Positions 1 to 12,128 of a DNA stretch of 64,000 bases are shown one piece after another. Under the pieces are notes generated by a model. It saw only the letters and a program-made list of their open reading frames with translations, had not been told where the DNA came from and did not search any database. Numbering within the stretch: the stretch's first letter is position 1; every line of letters starts with the position of its first letter. This DNA is from Rostratula benghalensis (lineage: Eukaryota; Chordata; Aves; Charadriiformes; Rostratulidae). The stretch lies in contig VXAI01000068.1 of the NCBI GenBank assembly GCA_013399305.1, forward strand, positions 2,778,500 through 2,842,499. The letters are read 5' to 3'. The position numbers and the translations under genes are program-made.

Positions 1-1726
1 GTTGGGCATAATCTGAAATCCTACCCTGAGCATCCTCATCAGGGGAAACCACAGGAGGTGGGATGCATTGGGATGCAGGTCCAGGGTCTTTTCTGCAGGG
101 TGGCTGTTTTAGCTGCACCCCAGGGTCATGGAGGAGTTGTTCCCTTCTAAGACCCTATTCCTTCACTGCTACTGCAAAAACCTCTCAGTCAAACAGCTTT
201 GCTTTACAAGACTCAATTATAAAGAGTGGTTGGAAGAAAGGGAGGTGAGACAAGAGAAATGGCTCTGCTTACCAGCAAAACTTTTGGGCGCTTCCCTTCC
301 CTTCAAGTCTCCAGCCATGAAGTGCTGAGACATTTTCCTGCTCAGAGTGTCTACCCTGCTTTCATAGCGTGCCACCACTCTCCACATCCCAATACTGAGC
401 TTGTGACACTTGAGGTTGTGACAAAATTTCCATTGAGTCCCATATGACCAGAGGATAGTACTGCCTCACAGTGATGGTGTTTGATATCCAAGCAGAAACA
501 GTTGGAAAAGAGAAGAGGAGAAAGGATACTGTTCAGTGTAAGGGCTTGTTCTTTGAGAGAGGGGGTTGCTGAAGTACACACAATGTGCATTTATATAGAA
601 GTAATTGGAAAGCTTTATACTGACTAGCGTGCTTTTGTTCTTAAAGCTTTTGTAGATGATTTATGAAAAGTGTTATTTCTATTACTTGGGCATATGAAAA
701 GAAGCAAATTATCTTATTACATTATGTGGACAGTCAAAAGAAGAGTTAAATGGACCATATGACTTTCTCTTAAAACACTAATTTTCTTGTGTTGTCTTTA
801 ATTTCCTCGATAATGAAATGTTCACAAGAGCCACTGGGTATTACTGTATGAAAGATAAATTAGATCATTCCCGTTAGATGTAAATCCTCTCCTAGACTTG
901 TCATCAGGATATGATTACTGTAAATTTCTCTATACATGTGAAATGCCAATCCCTGAAAAAATTTCCTGTTGGAAAACAAGAGATTTTCAGAGTCTTTTCA
1001 TTTAAATACTGTCAAGTTGATGGCTATGGAAATGCTTTTTAAATGAATGATTAAGGAGTGTATCTAAAGTTTGAAAATTGCTTTTCCTCCCCTGAATAAG
1101 TTTAATTCTGCAGTATCAATGAGAATTGCAGATGCTCAGCACTTTTCACAGTGAAGCCGAGGAAGATTACACGAGTATGGCTGAGTGGGTACAATGGTTT
1201 TATGACTACCTTGGTGTCTCTAACACCTTGAAACCCATACTTCCCTGGTGGGCTTCTCTTCATGTGCAAAGTGAGACCTGAGCAGTTCCTCCCATTTCTG
1301 CAGGCTTCCTGTGTGAGCTGGACCCCTGTGAGACCTGCCCCACTGCTGCTCTATGTACTGACTGCTCGGGGCTCTGCCTCCGCTGGGAAACAGGGCAGAG
1401 CCATCAGGACTAATCTACCTTTGCCATAATAATAAACACATGAAATGCATGTTAGTATAGCTCATCGAGATTTGAAAGGCAATGCACCCTTTATTCCATA
1501 GCACTTTTTTTGTGATGGGATCTTTCTTAACATCTAAAGTTTTTTAAAGTTGTGTTGTTTTTACTTTTCTTCTGTGGTTTAACATAAGCTCCATATTTCC
1601 AATATGGAGTATGCATGCAAGCATCTTAAAGCTTATGGAAATTAACCTGAATCATCAGCCCTTACAAGGATCATACAGTAAATTGGCTGTGATTCACACA
1701 TGAATCACCTACACAGTTCAGGTGCA

Positions 1727-1812
1727 GTGTTTGAACCCTGCAGGGGGATTGGATTAGATGATCTTTCAAGGTCCCTTCCAATCCCTGATATTCTATGACT
1801 CTGGGATTCTGT
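1727..1812 (+). mobile_element. CR1 3'-end fragment
   Basis: This short fragment matches the CR1 tail: GGATTGGATTAGATGATC, then AAGGTCCCTTCCAATCCC and TGATATTCTATGACTCT. It is the same variety as the inverted fragment at 49413-49480. Confidence 0.85.
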
Positions 1813-1914
1813 TGTATATAAATTGTTGCCACTAGTTTTGAATACTCAGAAACGTGAGGTATTTAACAAATGCTGAGCATCAAGAGGTCAGTATTTATCG
1901 GAGTGGTATGTACT

Positions 1915-2406
1915 CTCACTACAAGAAGGACATTGGGGTGCTGGAATGTGTCCAGAGGAGAGCTACCAAACTGGTGAGGGGTCTAGAGAACAAGTCCTGT
2001 GAGGAGAGGCTGAGAGAACTGGGTATGGTTAGTTTGGAGGAGGCTGAGGGGAGACCTCATTGCCCTCTACAACTACCTGAAAGGAGGTTGTAGAGAAGTG
2101 GGTGTTGGCCTCTTCTCCCAAGTGGACAATGACAGGACCAGAGGAAATGGTCTGAAGTTGCAGCATGAAAGCTTTAAACTGGATATTATTAGGAAGAATG
2201 ACTTTTCTGAAAGAGTGGTCAGGCACTGGAACAGCCTGCCCAGGGAGGTGATGGAGTCACCATCCCTGGAGGTATTTAAGAAACCTGCAGATGTGGCACT
2301 TCAGAGCATGCTCTAGTGGCCAAGATTGTAGGGGTTTGTGTGTGTGTGTGGTTGGACTCAGTGATCTCAGAGGTCCTTTCCAACCACGATGATTCTGTGA
2401 TTCTGT
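1915..2406 (+). mobile_element. CR1 3' half with reverse-transcriptase remnant
   Basis: About 490 bp runs from the end of the CR1 ORF2 reverse transcriptase through the 3' UTR to a GATTCTGTGATTCTG tail. Broken frames give CR1-like peptides such as [16 protein letters not shown], then [11 protein letters not shown] and [11 protein letters not shown]. Frameshifts split the coding part at about 2090, and a short TG run (2336-2352) interrupts the tail, so it is dead. Confidence 0.93.
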
Positions 2407-3780
2407 TTATGTAAAATAATTACTATCCCCAAATGACACTTTTTAAAAAGAACAGTGTTTAAAAATATTTCTGTCCAATGACTCTAAAAGCCAGCCATTA
2501 ACAGTAGAGAAGAAAAAGTGATTAGTTTATGCAACTCTTGTCTATCTTCATTTTGGACTAACAGTTAATTTGATCAAGGCCAGCATGATTCCAGCTGAAC
2601 CTGACCCATAACACCCTTATACACAGGAAACAGGATGCCACTTTTGTGTTAAAAAAAAAGTAGTTTTAGATACAGGATCAATACATATTTTGTTTTAATT
2701 TGTCATCTGTGTCTGAGACTAATGAGAACCAAGGCTTCTGTAGGAAATTGTGTGTATGTTTCTGTTTCCCAAGGAGGTAGTATCTAAACCTCACAAAGTC
2801 AGCAGTAGAGCAGCAGGTACACTAACATGACTCATGACTTGATGCCATAGATTTTCCAGCTGATGATGGGAAAGATCTTTAAAATGTAATTAAGTTAAAT
2901 ATTATAATGAACTTTTCCAGTAAACCACAGCTCGTGACAAAAATTAGCAGAAATATAAAGGTTATGCTTAAGTTCTCATTGCTAATTCACATTATGTTCC
3001 CTGTGGTTTGAAAGATTCATGTTTAAGGAACATAGACAGCTGAGTATATCACTTGCTATTTCACACATAAAATTAAGGGTGGTTTTAAAGTTACATTTTT
3101 GAATGCTAATTGCCCAGATAGTGCATAAACCAAAAAGCTGTCAGGTAATCTGAATTGTCACTATATATCCTGTGTAGCAGGCAACAATGAATATTTATCT
3201 AAACAAGTATTTTCAAGCCTTTCATGCTGCAGTTTGTGTTTGCTTCAGTCTTATTTGAATAAACAGAATGTTTTGCAATAACTGTAACTAGTATCTGTGG
3301 GCACATAACATTTGAGATGAACCTGCAATTCAGAGCAGCAATATTCAACAGCAGAAAAATTATTAGCGTTAACCAGGAGCTAAATTACAGCTTTGATTTC
3401 TCAGGTACTGCATTGTACCTGTGAATGCTAAGATGCCGAATGAAACTAAAAGTTCACTTGAATTTTTATGAACATAGAATAGATTCTCGTTAAATTGAAT
3501 AGTCTCATTATATTTGTTTAGTACCTACTGCACATGGCATACTGAAGTTACAAGCGTTCAGAAGACAAAACATTAATAATGCGTTAGACCACTTATAAAA
3601 GCACAGAATAATAATGGTTATTAAAACAATTGTTACATGCAGGGATTGAAGGGGCAGTTCTTTGCTTTGTTTGGAACGTGACTGAGGAGGAAGAACTATC
3701 AATTTCTACTTTATGAAAACCTTTACATTAGGCTCAGTTACTCCTACACATTTAACTCAAAAAATTTCATCTATATTCAC

Positions 3781-3925
3781 CCTTTCTATGTTGAGGACTC
3801 CAGAGCTGGACACAGCTCTCCAGGTGGGGTCTCACGAGTGCAGAGCAGAGGGGTAAAATCACCTCCTGTGACCTGCTGGTCACCCTTCCTTTGATGTTGC
3901 CCAGGATATAGTTGGCTTTGCATCC
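3781..3925 (-). mobile_element. CR1 internal fragment
   Basis: On the + strand it reads as the complement of CR1: GAGCTGGACACAGCTCTCC, AGGTGGGGTCTCACGAG and CACCTCCTGTGACCTGCTGG, ending near CCCAGGATATAGTTGGC. It has no 3' tail. Its first 23 bases also occur at the far end of the copy at 4574-5092. Confidence 0.85.
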
Positions 3926-4573
3926 AATTTAGTCCATGTACTCTCTAATCTTGCCAATGCATCTAATTGCCTCGACTCTCCCAGGCAGTTAGGGATGTCT
4001 ATACGTGTTTGTAGCATTGGTAGGGACGACATGGTGGGATTTGCAGCCTGGCAAGAAATTTGAGCTTTTAATGCTTTTGTGCTCTCTGTTCCACCCAGAA
4101 TTTAGCAAGAATTAGTGGATATAACTAAAGGCACTGCTTTGGCTTAAGTATTTAACAGGCCTACACAACATAAATGCGTGTTTGTGTGCTGTTTGCTGAC
4201 ACAAATTTTCCAGTTCTTATTCCCTTTCTGGGACTTTACTGAACTTTCTGCTTATAGCTTACATTAAAGTGAAACATTTTCTTTCCTCTAAATCCACTTT
4301 CACTAAATCCCTGATATTCTTAAAGTTTATCTCCAGCCAGTATCACATGATGCCATCTAGCCTATCCACCACTTAGGAAATGCCAAACTTCTTATGATTA
4401 ATCCCCTGACCACAGAAAGTCAGGTTAGAACATGCGCTCGCCTGCCCTGTGCTGGGACCGCCAGCTCCTCTTATGAGCCGTGAGAGTGGGTGGCTCTCAG
4501 AGCTGCAGCACTTGGGGTCAGGGCTCCTTAGGGAAACTCACTTTGCCAGACTGTCAGGGCAGGTTAGCTTCAT

Positions 4574-5092
4574 CGAATCATAGAATGGTTAGAGTTGGAA
4601 GGGACCTTGAAAGATCATCAAGTTGCAACCCCCGTCATGGGCAGGGACAACTCCCACCAGACCAGGTTGCTCAAAGCCCCCAGGCTTTGAGCCTGGCCTT
4701 GAACACTTCCAGGGATTGGACATCTACAACTTCTCTGGGCAACCTGTTCCAGTACCTCACCATCATCACAGTAACTAATTTCTTCCTAGTATTTAATCTA
4801 AATCTCCCCTCTTCCAATTTAAAGCCATTACCCCTTGTCCTGTCACCACACTTCCTGAGAAAGAGTTCCTCTCCAGCTCTCCTGTAGCCCTCTCTCCAGA
4901 TATTGGAAGGCTGCCATAAAGTCTCCCCAGAGAGAGAAGGCAGACCCTTCTCTTCTCCAAGCTGAACAACCACAGCTCTCTTAACCTGGCCTTGTAGGAG
5001 AGGTGCTCCATCCCTCTGATCATATTCGTGGCCCTCCGCTGGACCCATTCCAACAGTTCCATGTCCTTTCTATGTTGAGGACTCCAGGGATG
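4574..5092 (-). mobile_element. CR1 3' half with reverse-transcriptase remnant
   Basis: This inverted copy begins with the complement of the tail (AATCATAGAATGG, GTTGGAAGGGACCTTGAAAG). Read on the minus strand, it gives typical CR1 C-terminal peptides (LLEWVQRRATNMIRGMEHL; CGDRTRGNGFKLEEGRFRL; VRYWNRLPREVVD) in two frames. It is truncated upstream and inactive. Confidence 0.94.
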
Positions 5093-7006
5093 TTTAGGGG
5101 CATATTTCTTTGAGTGTTCCATCATTTACCTGCGTGTATATGTAAGTGTATCATGCAGGTGAGATAGATGGACACTAGTCAGAGTAGTTCCACTGAACTC
5201 AGTGTACCAGGAAGAGGCAGAGCATTGGAAGCAGTTTCTGAGATTTCCTGAGAATTCCTGTAATTTTAACACTGAGATTATTTTTTCTTGATTATAGATA
5301 TGCATGTGCAAGGCATTGTAAGGAGAGCTGCCGCCACAGAGATTAATTTTCAAAATACACCCTCACGAGTTCCCTCCTATATTTGAAAAGGTTTGTGGCC
5401 AGAGCAGAGCACGCTGGCAGACAGGGGAAGGAGGAATGGTGGAAGAAAGCAGGTGAGACCTGTCTGGCACGAGGATCTCAGCCTCTGGGGATACGCAGTG
5501 CTTCTCTGCTCATCTCCAGTTTCTCTGTTTTCCATCCATGCAAGCCCTACAGGGTCAATAATCTGGGTTTTGCTAAACCCCAGGTCAAGCTAGTGCTTAG
5601 AGCAGGGGATGGAAGCTGGAAATCCTCAGAACTATTTCTTGCCTTGTTGAGCCCACTGATGTTTGGAATGCTTGGAAGCATTTTGGGTCCATCAGCATGA
5701 CATCTCTGTAACTTTAAAATAAAAAATATTTTAATATTTTTCTTAGGGACTTTCAATAAGAAAGCAACTGAACTGAGGAGTGTCTACCAGATTTTGTATT
5801 TTGTTGGGTGTTAAGTAGAAATAAAAATACAGGAAGTTATGCTTGATTTATGTATGTGTACACCATTCCTTGTCAGAAGTTGCCAGAATAAATGTGAGGA
5901 CAAGCAATAATGAAACAGGGAAAGAAAATGGTAGAAAACTTCAGGTCCTGAGGTATTTGTTGTTAGGATGGATGACAGTGGTTGTGCCAAACAAGTTAAC
6001 AAGTTTGATACCTACTGAGATTGAATTACCTCTTTAACCGTGAATTCAGAACATCTGTAATAACCTTAAAATAGATTTCCCCAACTCCACAGTAGATCCC
6101 AAGAATGTTTTTCTCTCCTTGATACAACTCCTCGTTTTCTTTAGTCTCTGTGAGTCACATGTAAGTGCCATATGTCTACGCGAGTCAAATGCCCCCAACC
6201 AGCAGTTCTTCTGTGTGTTGTGGTTGATTTATATTCATAAAAAACATCCAAGGAATAATGCAAATTGTAATTACCTGGTAATGTCAGAAATTGCATAATT
6301 AAATGCTTCAGTGTTTACTCTGCATCTTTATGGCTCCTAATATTGCTGGGCATTTTCTTCCAGCGTCACTGTCTTTGCTGGGTAAAGTTTATGAATGTAA
6401 ATTGGATTTGACACATACAAGACTACAGCTAATTATTTCATGTAAATATTCACATTGTATAGCAGCAAACTCATCAAATCTGCACATCTTCTTAAACTCA
6501 TTTTTCTTGAGTCTGAATGTCTGGTTTAGCTATATAGCAAGTTCCTATTGCCCTAAATAACACTGATGCTTTCTCATTTGTGGAATTTCTGGGACATAAA
6601 CATTTCTGTCACTCTGACACCTCCTTAACTTACACATGGTCATCAATAACTTTGAACAACTGGAAAATGTCACATGTAGCGCTATTCTAATCTTTGCTTG
6701 CTACGTTCAATTTGTATTTCAGTATATAGAGAGGGCTTTTATACTGACTGAGGACAAAAACTTCATATGCTGAGGTAACTGGGAGAACAGCCCTAAGCCT
6801 GCCCAAAAGACATGGTCAGGGTGCTGTGGTGCAACCTATCTGTCCATATCCCTTCCTCTTCCTGGCAAAAAAAAGGCAGGTTTTTCCCGTTTCCTATTGT
6901 AATCCTTGTTTGCTGCAGTGGCCTTGATGATTTTTTGTTATAGTTCAGAAGTTCAAAGGGTTCTTGGTGCTTTTCCTTCCTTTGGGACTAGCACTGGTAA
7001 GTGCAG

Positions 7007-7077
7007 CCCATCATCTGCACCATCATCTGCATCTGCTGCATCTGGAGCAGTTCCTGCTCCCTGCCTGCCTGCCTGCG
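7007..7077 (+). repeat. CATCTG/CCTG simple repeat patch
   Basis: Imperfect repeats of CATCTG and CATCATCTGC are followed by CCTGCCTGCCTGC. They are low complexity and non-coding as far as can be seen. Confidence 0.7.
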
Positions 7078-8049
7078 CAGGATCAGGCCCCAACCAGCCT
7101 TCTTGAACTTCATTCCCAGTGAGATAGAGGGGTATCCACGGTCACTTGGCCTTTATGCAGACTGATGGCCAAAAGGCTCTCCTGGTTTGACCCCCAAATA
7201 CAAATCATCTTCCTGTTGATGCTGTAGGACACAGCATCATTCTTCTTCCTGCAGTAACAGTGTGTACCTCTGATGTGCAGTTCAATGAAGCTGTGAACTG
7301 GTGTTAAAACTCAGAGGATGTCTAATAAATTCAAACTTTTCTGGTATGATATCATCCTTTTCCATTTCAAGGTAATTCTAGTAAATTCCAGTTAATGCTT
7401 TGTATTTGCTTTTAGTGATTTATACTTCTTTCAGGGAAAGAAAATCGGCTAAAAATAGCATGGATTTACTTGTTGGAAAAAATGTCCAGTTTCCTTTACT
7501 TATACGGCCAAATAGAATAATTTGCTCAGTATTTAGTAGAAATGACAAAACTTGCACAGCCTCTTATTTGCATAGAGACTTTTAGGCCCAAAGAATGCTA
7601 AAGTTCTGGAGTAAGGAGTATTTGTACAAAAAAAAAATTCTAGACTTATTTGCTATACTCACTCCTGGTGTCCTTCTTTCTGGTTTTAGTTATCCCTTCC
7701 TCTTGTATTTCATCCTCCTCCTTGGTTTTCGACTTTACTCCCCACGATTTTACTTTATATACTATCTCATTTTGAAACATATTCCAGCCTGTCAAATAAG
7801 CATTTTTTTTAATGGATCCCAGTTTGAAATTTTCTGTCCAAGTGCCTATTTTCTGTAAAATATTATTTTCATCTATCTGTTTGACCTTTGGAATTTATCC
7901 TAGCACTCACCTACCTTATCTTGGGCTCTGCTACGTTTGGCCTGAAAGAGGACAGCTGTCACACTGTTTTATAAACTGACATTTGTCCTTTAATCCAGCT
8001 GCTGCTTAAACCATTAACTGCTTAGAAAGTTAGGGGCCAGTGTAGTAAA

Positions 8050-8105
8050 TTGACATGAGATGCAGGATCCTGGTTTTACCACTGCCACAGATTTTCTAGG
8101 CCATG
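8050..8105 (+). repeat. Possible MIR/CORE-SINE-like relic
   Basis: GCAGGATCCTGGTTTTACCA, CTGCCACAGATTTTCTAGGCC recalls the MIR-type core around the Pol III B box and CTCTGCCAC. The match is short and weak. Confidence 0.3.
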
Positions 8106-10550
8106 AAAAAAAATGTAGGCATCTGCTGGAGCTTCTTCATTATTTTTACCTTGATCTTAATGGCATGGGTACCAGAGATGCAGCCCCCCCAGTGATGCTG
8201 CAAGGATCACTGTGGCCTTTACTCAGTCATCTGGTTTTGGTGAGGAATTGGGACACTGAGGAATCAGGTACCTTTGCACTGAAGCTGTTGCAAGAAGACA
8301 GCCATCACTCCATAGAGGGAAAGTTCTTTAGAATATTTTATTACTATGATTTTTGCAGCTTCCTATGAGATCACAGCACTCATATCAAAAAAGGCAGAAT
8401 TCAGCCAAGCTGTACTGATTCAGTCCAGCTGAAAACTGCTCTGTTATTTTTTCTGCCTGTATCTGTCACCAGCCTTCCCTTTGCAGAGCTAAAAAAAATA
8501 TATTTTTGTCTTCTAGTTTAGTTTCACTGCTGAGCACCTCGAGGTAGCAGCTGGGAAGCTCTGGGAGTCCCAAGATACTGGACTGATTTACTGCAAATCT
8601 ACGTCAGTGTAATTAACCTCAATTAGGTCAACTCTTTAGCTTTTTTAAGTCCAGCATCATTGCTATCCTCCTGCCTGCTGTGATTTATCCTTCATGTCAG
8701 GGCCCATGTAGGTTGTATAACTGACATGCAAAACCACTGTAACCCTTAAAGGGTGAGCAACCCAAACCAGACAAACATCTAGCAATCTGAGTGGCGGTGG
8801 TGGTGGTTTTCACCAAGTCTGTTCTTCACATTCCAGCTACAGTCTTATTCAGCTGGAGAAGAGCCCTCACAGGATATTGAACTGTTCATCCCCCCTGCAC
8901 GCCTCTGCCTGAGCCATGAGATTTCCTTGTAGAAAATGTTTTACTGGAAAACAGAAGTTTTCATAAGCTGGTGGAAGATAACACAAAACTACAGCGTTCT
9001 CCGCGACCCCTTTTGGGAAGAACACAAACATCAGGTGTCACCGAGTCACAGAATACCCACGTTGTTATCCCAGAGCCTGTACTTCTTTAGGGACAAAGTG
9101 GCAAGCACTCAAATGCAGCGGAGCACTGGATGCCAGCTGTGAGTCTGGATCGTGTTCCTCCGCGAACCCTCCCTGTGTTCAGGGTGCACGGGGTGCAGAA
9201 TTCCAGCCCAGAGCTAACGAGCTCATGCTGTTTCAGGCTTTATTAAGCTCCGCTGTCCTCTGTGGATAGGGCCATTTAACAGGGTGCAAAGTGGAAGCCA
9301 AGCAGCAGCAGGAGGAAAACCCAGCTGATTTTTTTACGAAAACAACTGGCTGCAGATGAGTCGGTAAATCAGTTTTAATCACTGCAGCTGAGGCGTAATA
9401 TGAACTGTTCACTGAGGCTTAAGTGATTTTGAACAATTAAGAAATTTGCTCAACATATTTATTAATATAATCATTACTGGGTTTACTGCAATGGTGTAAT
9501 TCCATGGTATGTGCACGAGGGCTCTTGGCAGGCTCCTGCTCCATTGCAGATGCTCTAAATGTACAGTTGCATGCCAGTTGTTAATAAAACTGACAATTAA
9601 AAGAACATGGTGAAATTAGGTAGAAAAGAATAAATCAGCAATAATGGCAGTTTTAAAAGACCTTCTTGTCTTAAGCCACACGGTTTAGCTTTTACTGCCA
9701 TTTAGCATCCAGGGCAAGCGGTCTCGCCAGGTGTGGTATTGAAGAGAGTGACAAAAATATCTAATGCAAAGAGTTTTTTTCTTTTTTATACCTGATTTAT
9801 TTTTAGTGTGCAGCTGAGAAATGTTGTATAACAGACAGCTCGCTCAAATCCTCTATTAAAATGCCTTCAGACATGCAAAAAACATAGTTCAAGCAAGAGA
9901 ACATACATACATATATATCTATGTCCTCTTGGGCTGCTGGAAAAAAGCCTATTTTCTATCAAAGATTTATGCAGCAGGACGATAACAAAAATAAATATTT
10001 TACAAAAGTTATAATATTCTCTGAAGACACTCTCCCTAGATCTAAAGCTTTACCCCGGGGCTCTCTTCCAAGATCCTTCAAAGATGACTTGTGTCTCCAC
10101 ACTTAGTGTAACAGCTTAGATCTCCCCCTCACAGGTCAATCCCATCCCCTCGCTGCTTTGCTAACACCATTTCCTAATTTGTTGTTGTTTGATTTCGAAT
10201 AACCTCCCCCTGTGAAAATAGGACTTTCTGCATGGTAACAGATGAACTTGTCTGTGCATTTATCAGGTTGTCTGTTCCTTGTTTTTCTCTACTCCCCAAC
10301 GACAAACATCCTCCTCTGTGAAGCACAAGACCCTGGAACCACCCTGATGTTTTCCTGTCTGGTTTCAAATAACAATATTAGTGGATACAAAGGGTAGTGT
10401 TGCTGGACTGCGTTAGGGTTGTCTGCTCAGCATCCATCCCAGCTGAACCAGGAGCAGTGTTAGATGTGCTAGACAGAGAACGCGACCCATTGGGCTCTGC
10501 AGGGTTGCGTATGACTTTGACTTCCCAGCTTCTGCAGGAAGCCTTGGTTA

Positions 10551-10800
10551 TGGATAATGGCTTTAAACTAAAAGAAAGAAGATTTAGACTATATATAAAG
10601 AAGAATTTTTTTACATTCAAGGTGATGAAACACTGGCCCAGGTTTCCCAGAGAGGTGGCAGATGCCCCATCATTCAAGGTCAGGTTGGACAGGGCTCTGA
10701 GCAACCTTATCTAGTTGAAGATGTCCCTGCTTATTGCTGGGGGGTTGGACTAGGTGACCTTTAAAGATCCTTTTCAACCCAAACTATTCTATGATTCTAG
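10551..10800 (+). mobile_element. CR1 3'-end fragment
   Basis: The reading NGFKLKERRFRL, KKNFFTFKVMKHW, FPREVADAPSFKVRLD and RALSNLI is the CR1 reverse-transcriptase C-terminus. It is followed by the 3' UTR and an ATTCTATGATTCTA tail. Confidence 0.93.
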
Positions 10801-12093
10801 GTTTTATCCTCATTTCCCTATTTTCTGCACAATTCAGGCATCTCAGATGTGCAACCAGGTCCTTCTCTGGGAGCTTGTTCAGAACAGGGAATGCAGCAGC
10901 AGGGCAGCTACCGTGGCCCCATGTGCCTGGTTGAGGAGTGTGGGTTTACAGGTTGGAGGTGTGGGGCTGGCTCCAGTAGCCACAGGATGGCTCTCCTGAT
11001 CCCACCACCATCCTGCCCACCTCACAGGAGACTGGGAGCAAACCAAGAGCAAATGCTGAACCACATGCTTAACTTCCAGCACATGAGTAGCCCTATTGAA
11101 TTAAGTGCGTAATCAAGTGATTTGCTGGATCAACGACTGTATCCTTAATCCTTTTCACATATTGCTAAGCTCATTAAACTCTCTTTGATACCAAGCTGTG
11201 CAAGTTCCTTAAGAGAGGCAGAGACTACGTGCTATTTCTTTAGCTTAAGTTTATCACCTCCAGCTTCCAGCGAGGGACTCCTGTGTTATAAGCCGAAGGT
11301 TGCCCTGAGGGTTTGCTCTGTAACAATGGATGGGAAAATGTTCTGTGTGCTGTATAATTTTTGATACCCTGCCCAGCACAACAATGTGGATATGCCAGAA
11401 AAAATACCCACGTAACCAACCAAAATACCGAGCAGTGGATCCTGGGCCTCAGTGGAGGCACTTAATTTCCTTTCTCTTCCTCTTTTTTTTTTCCCGACAG
11501 CCCTTCCAGCTAACAAAGAAGAGAAGAAAAAAAAAAAAGGCAAAACCATTACGCATTGCAAAGTTAGATATTTAGTTTTGCCAAAAAACATACTTAGGTA
11601 TATTTTTAGGCTTGTGCTTCAACTCAAAACAGTGACAATTTTGGTAAAGCAATTCTCTAATGCTCTCTAAATTAGATGAGCTGGTATGTGACATTTGCAT
11701 ACCAAGTCCTCCTGGATGCCAGAATCTATGCAGCTGTTAGAAAGATTTTCTGCTGCATTTAAATGTGTTACAGAAGGTTGTTTTTTTCCATAAAACAGTG
11801 AAGTTATATAGCAGCATAGGAGAAGAGATGGGGCAGTGAAGTCCCCCTGGCTGGAAGCGATCTAATTGAGAAGAAAGGGAACAGGTTTCACCCATTATTC
11901 CAAAAAAGACTTAAATTTTTTTTATAATTTTTTTTTTTTTTCCCAAAATCATGGACTCCTCAGTAATCCTGAAGGTTGGGAGGAACCACTGGAGATCAGA
12001 GTGGGGCTCGATGCAGAGCCAGAGCAGCTCAGGCTGCAGAGTTCTAGTCCCATGGTGAATAACAGCACAGACAGTGATTCCACAGCCAGCAGA

Positions 12094-12128
12094 ATTAGTA
12101 TATAATATTAGTATATAATATAATATAT
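12094..12128 (+). repeat. AT-rich tandem duplication
   Basis: The 13-bp unit ATTAGTATATAAT is present twice without a mismatch (12094-12119) and runs into ATAATATAT. Confidence 0.9.

Noticed and set aside
4480..4887. 135-residue plus-strand frame
   Set aside because: It is the complement of an inverted CR1 copy.
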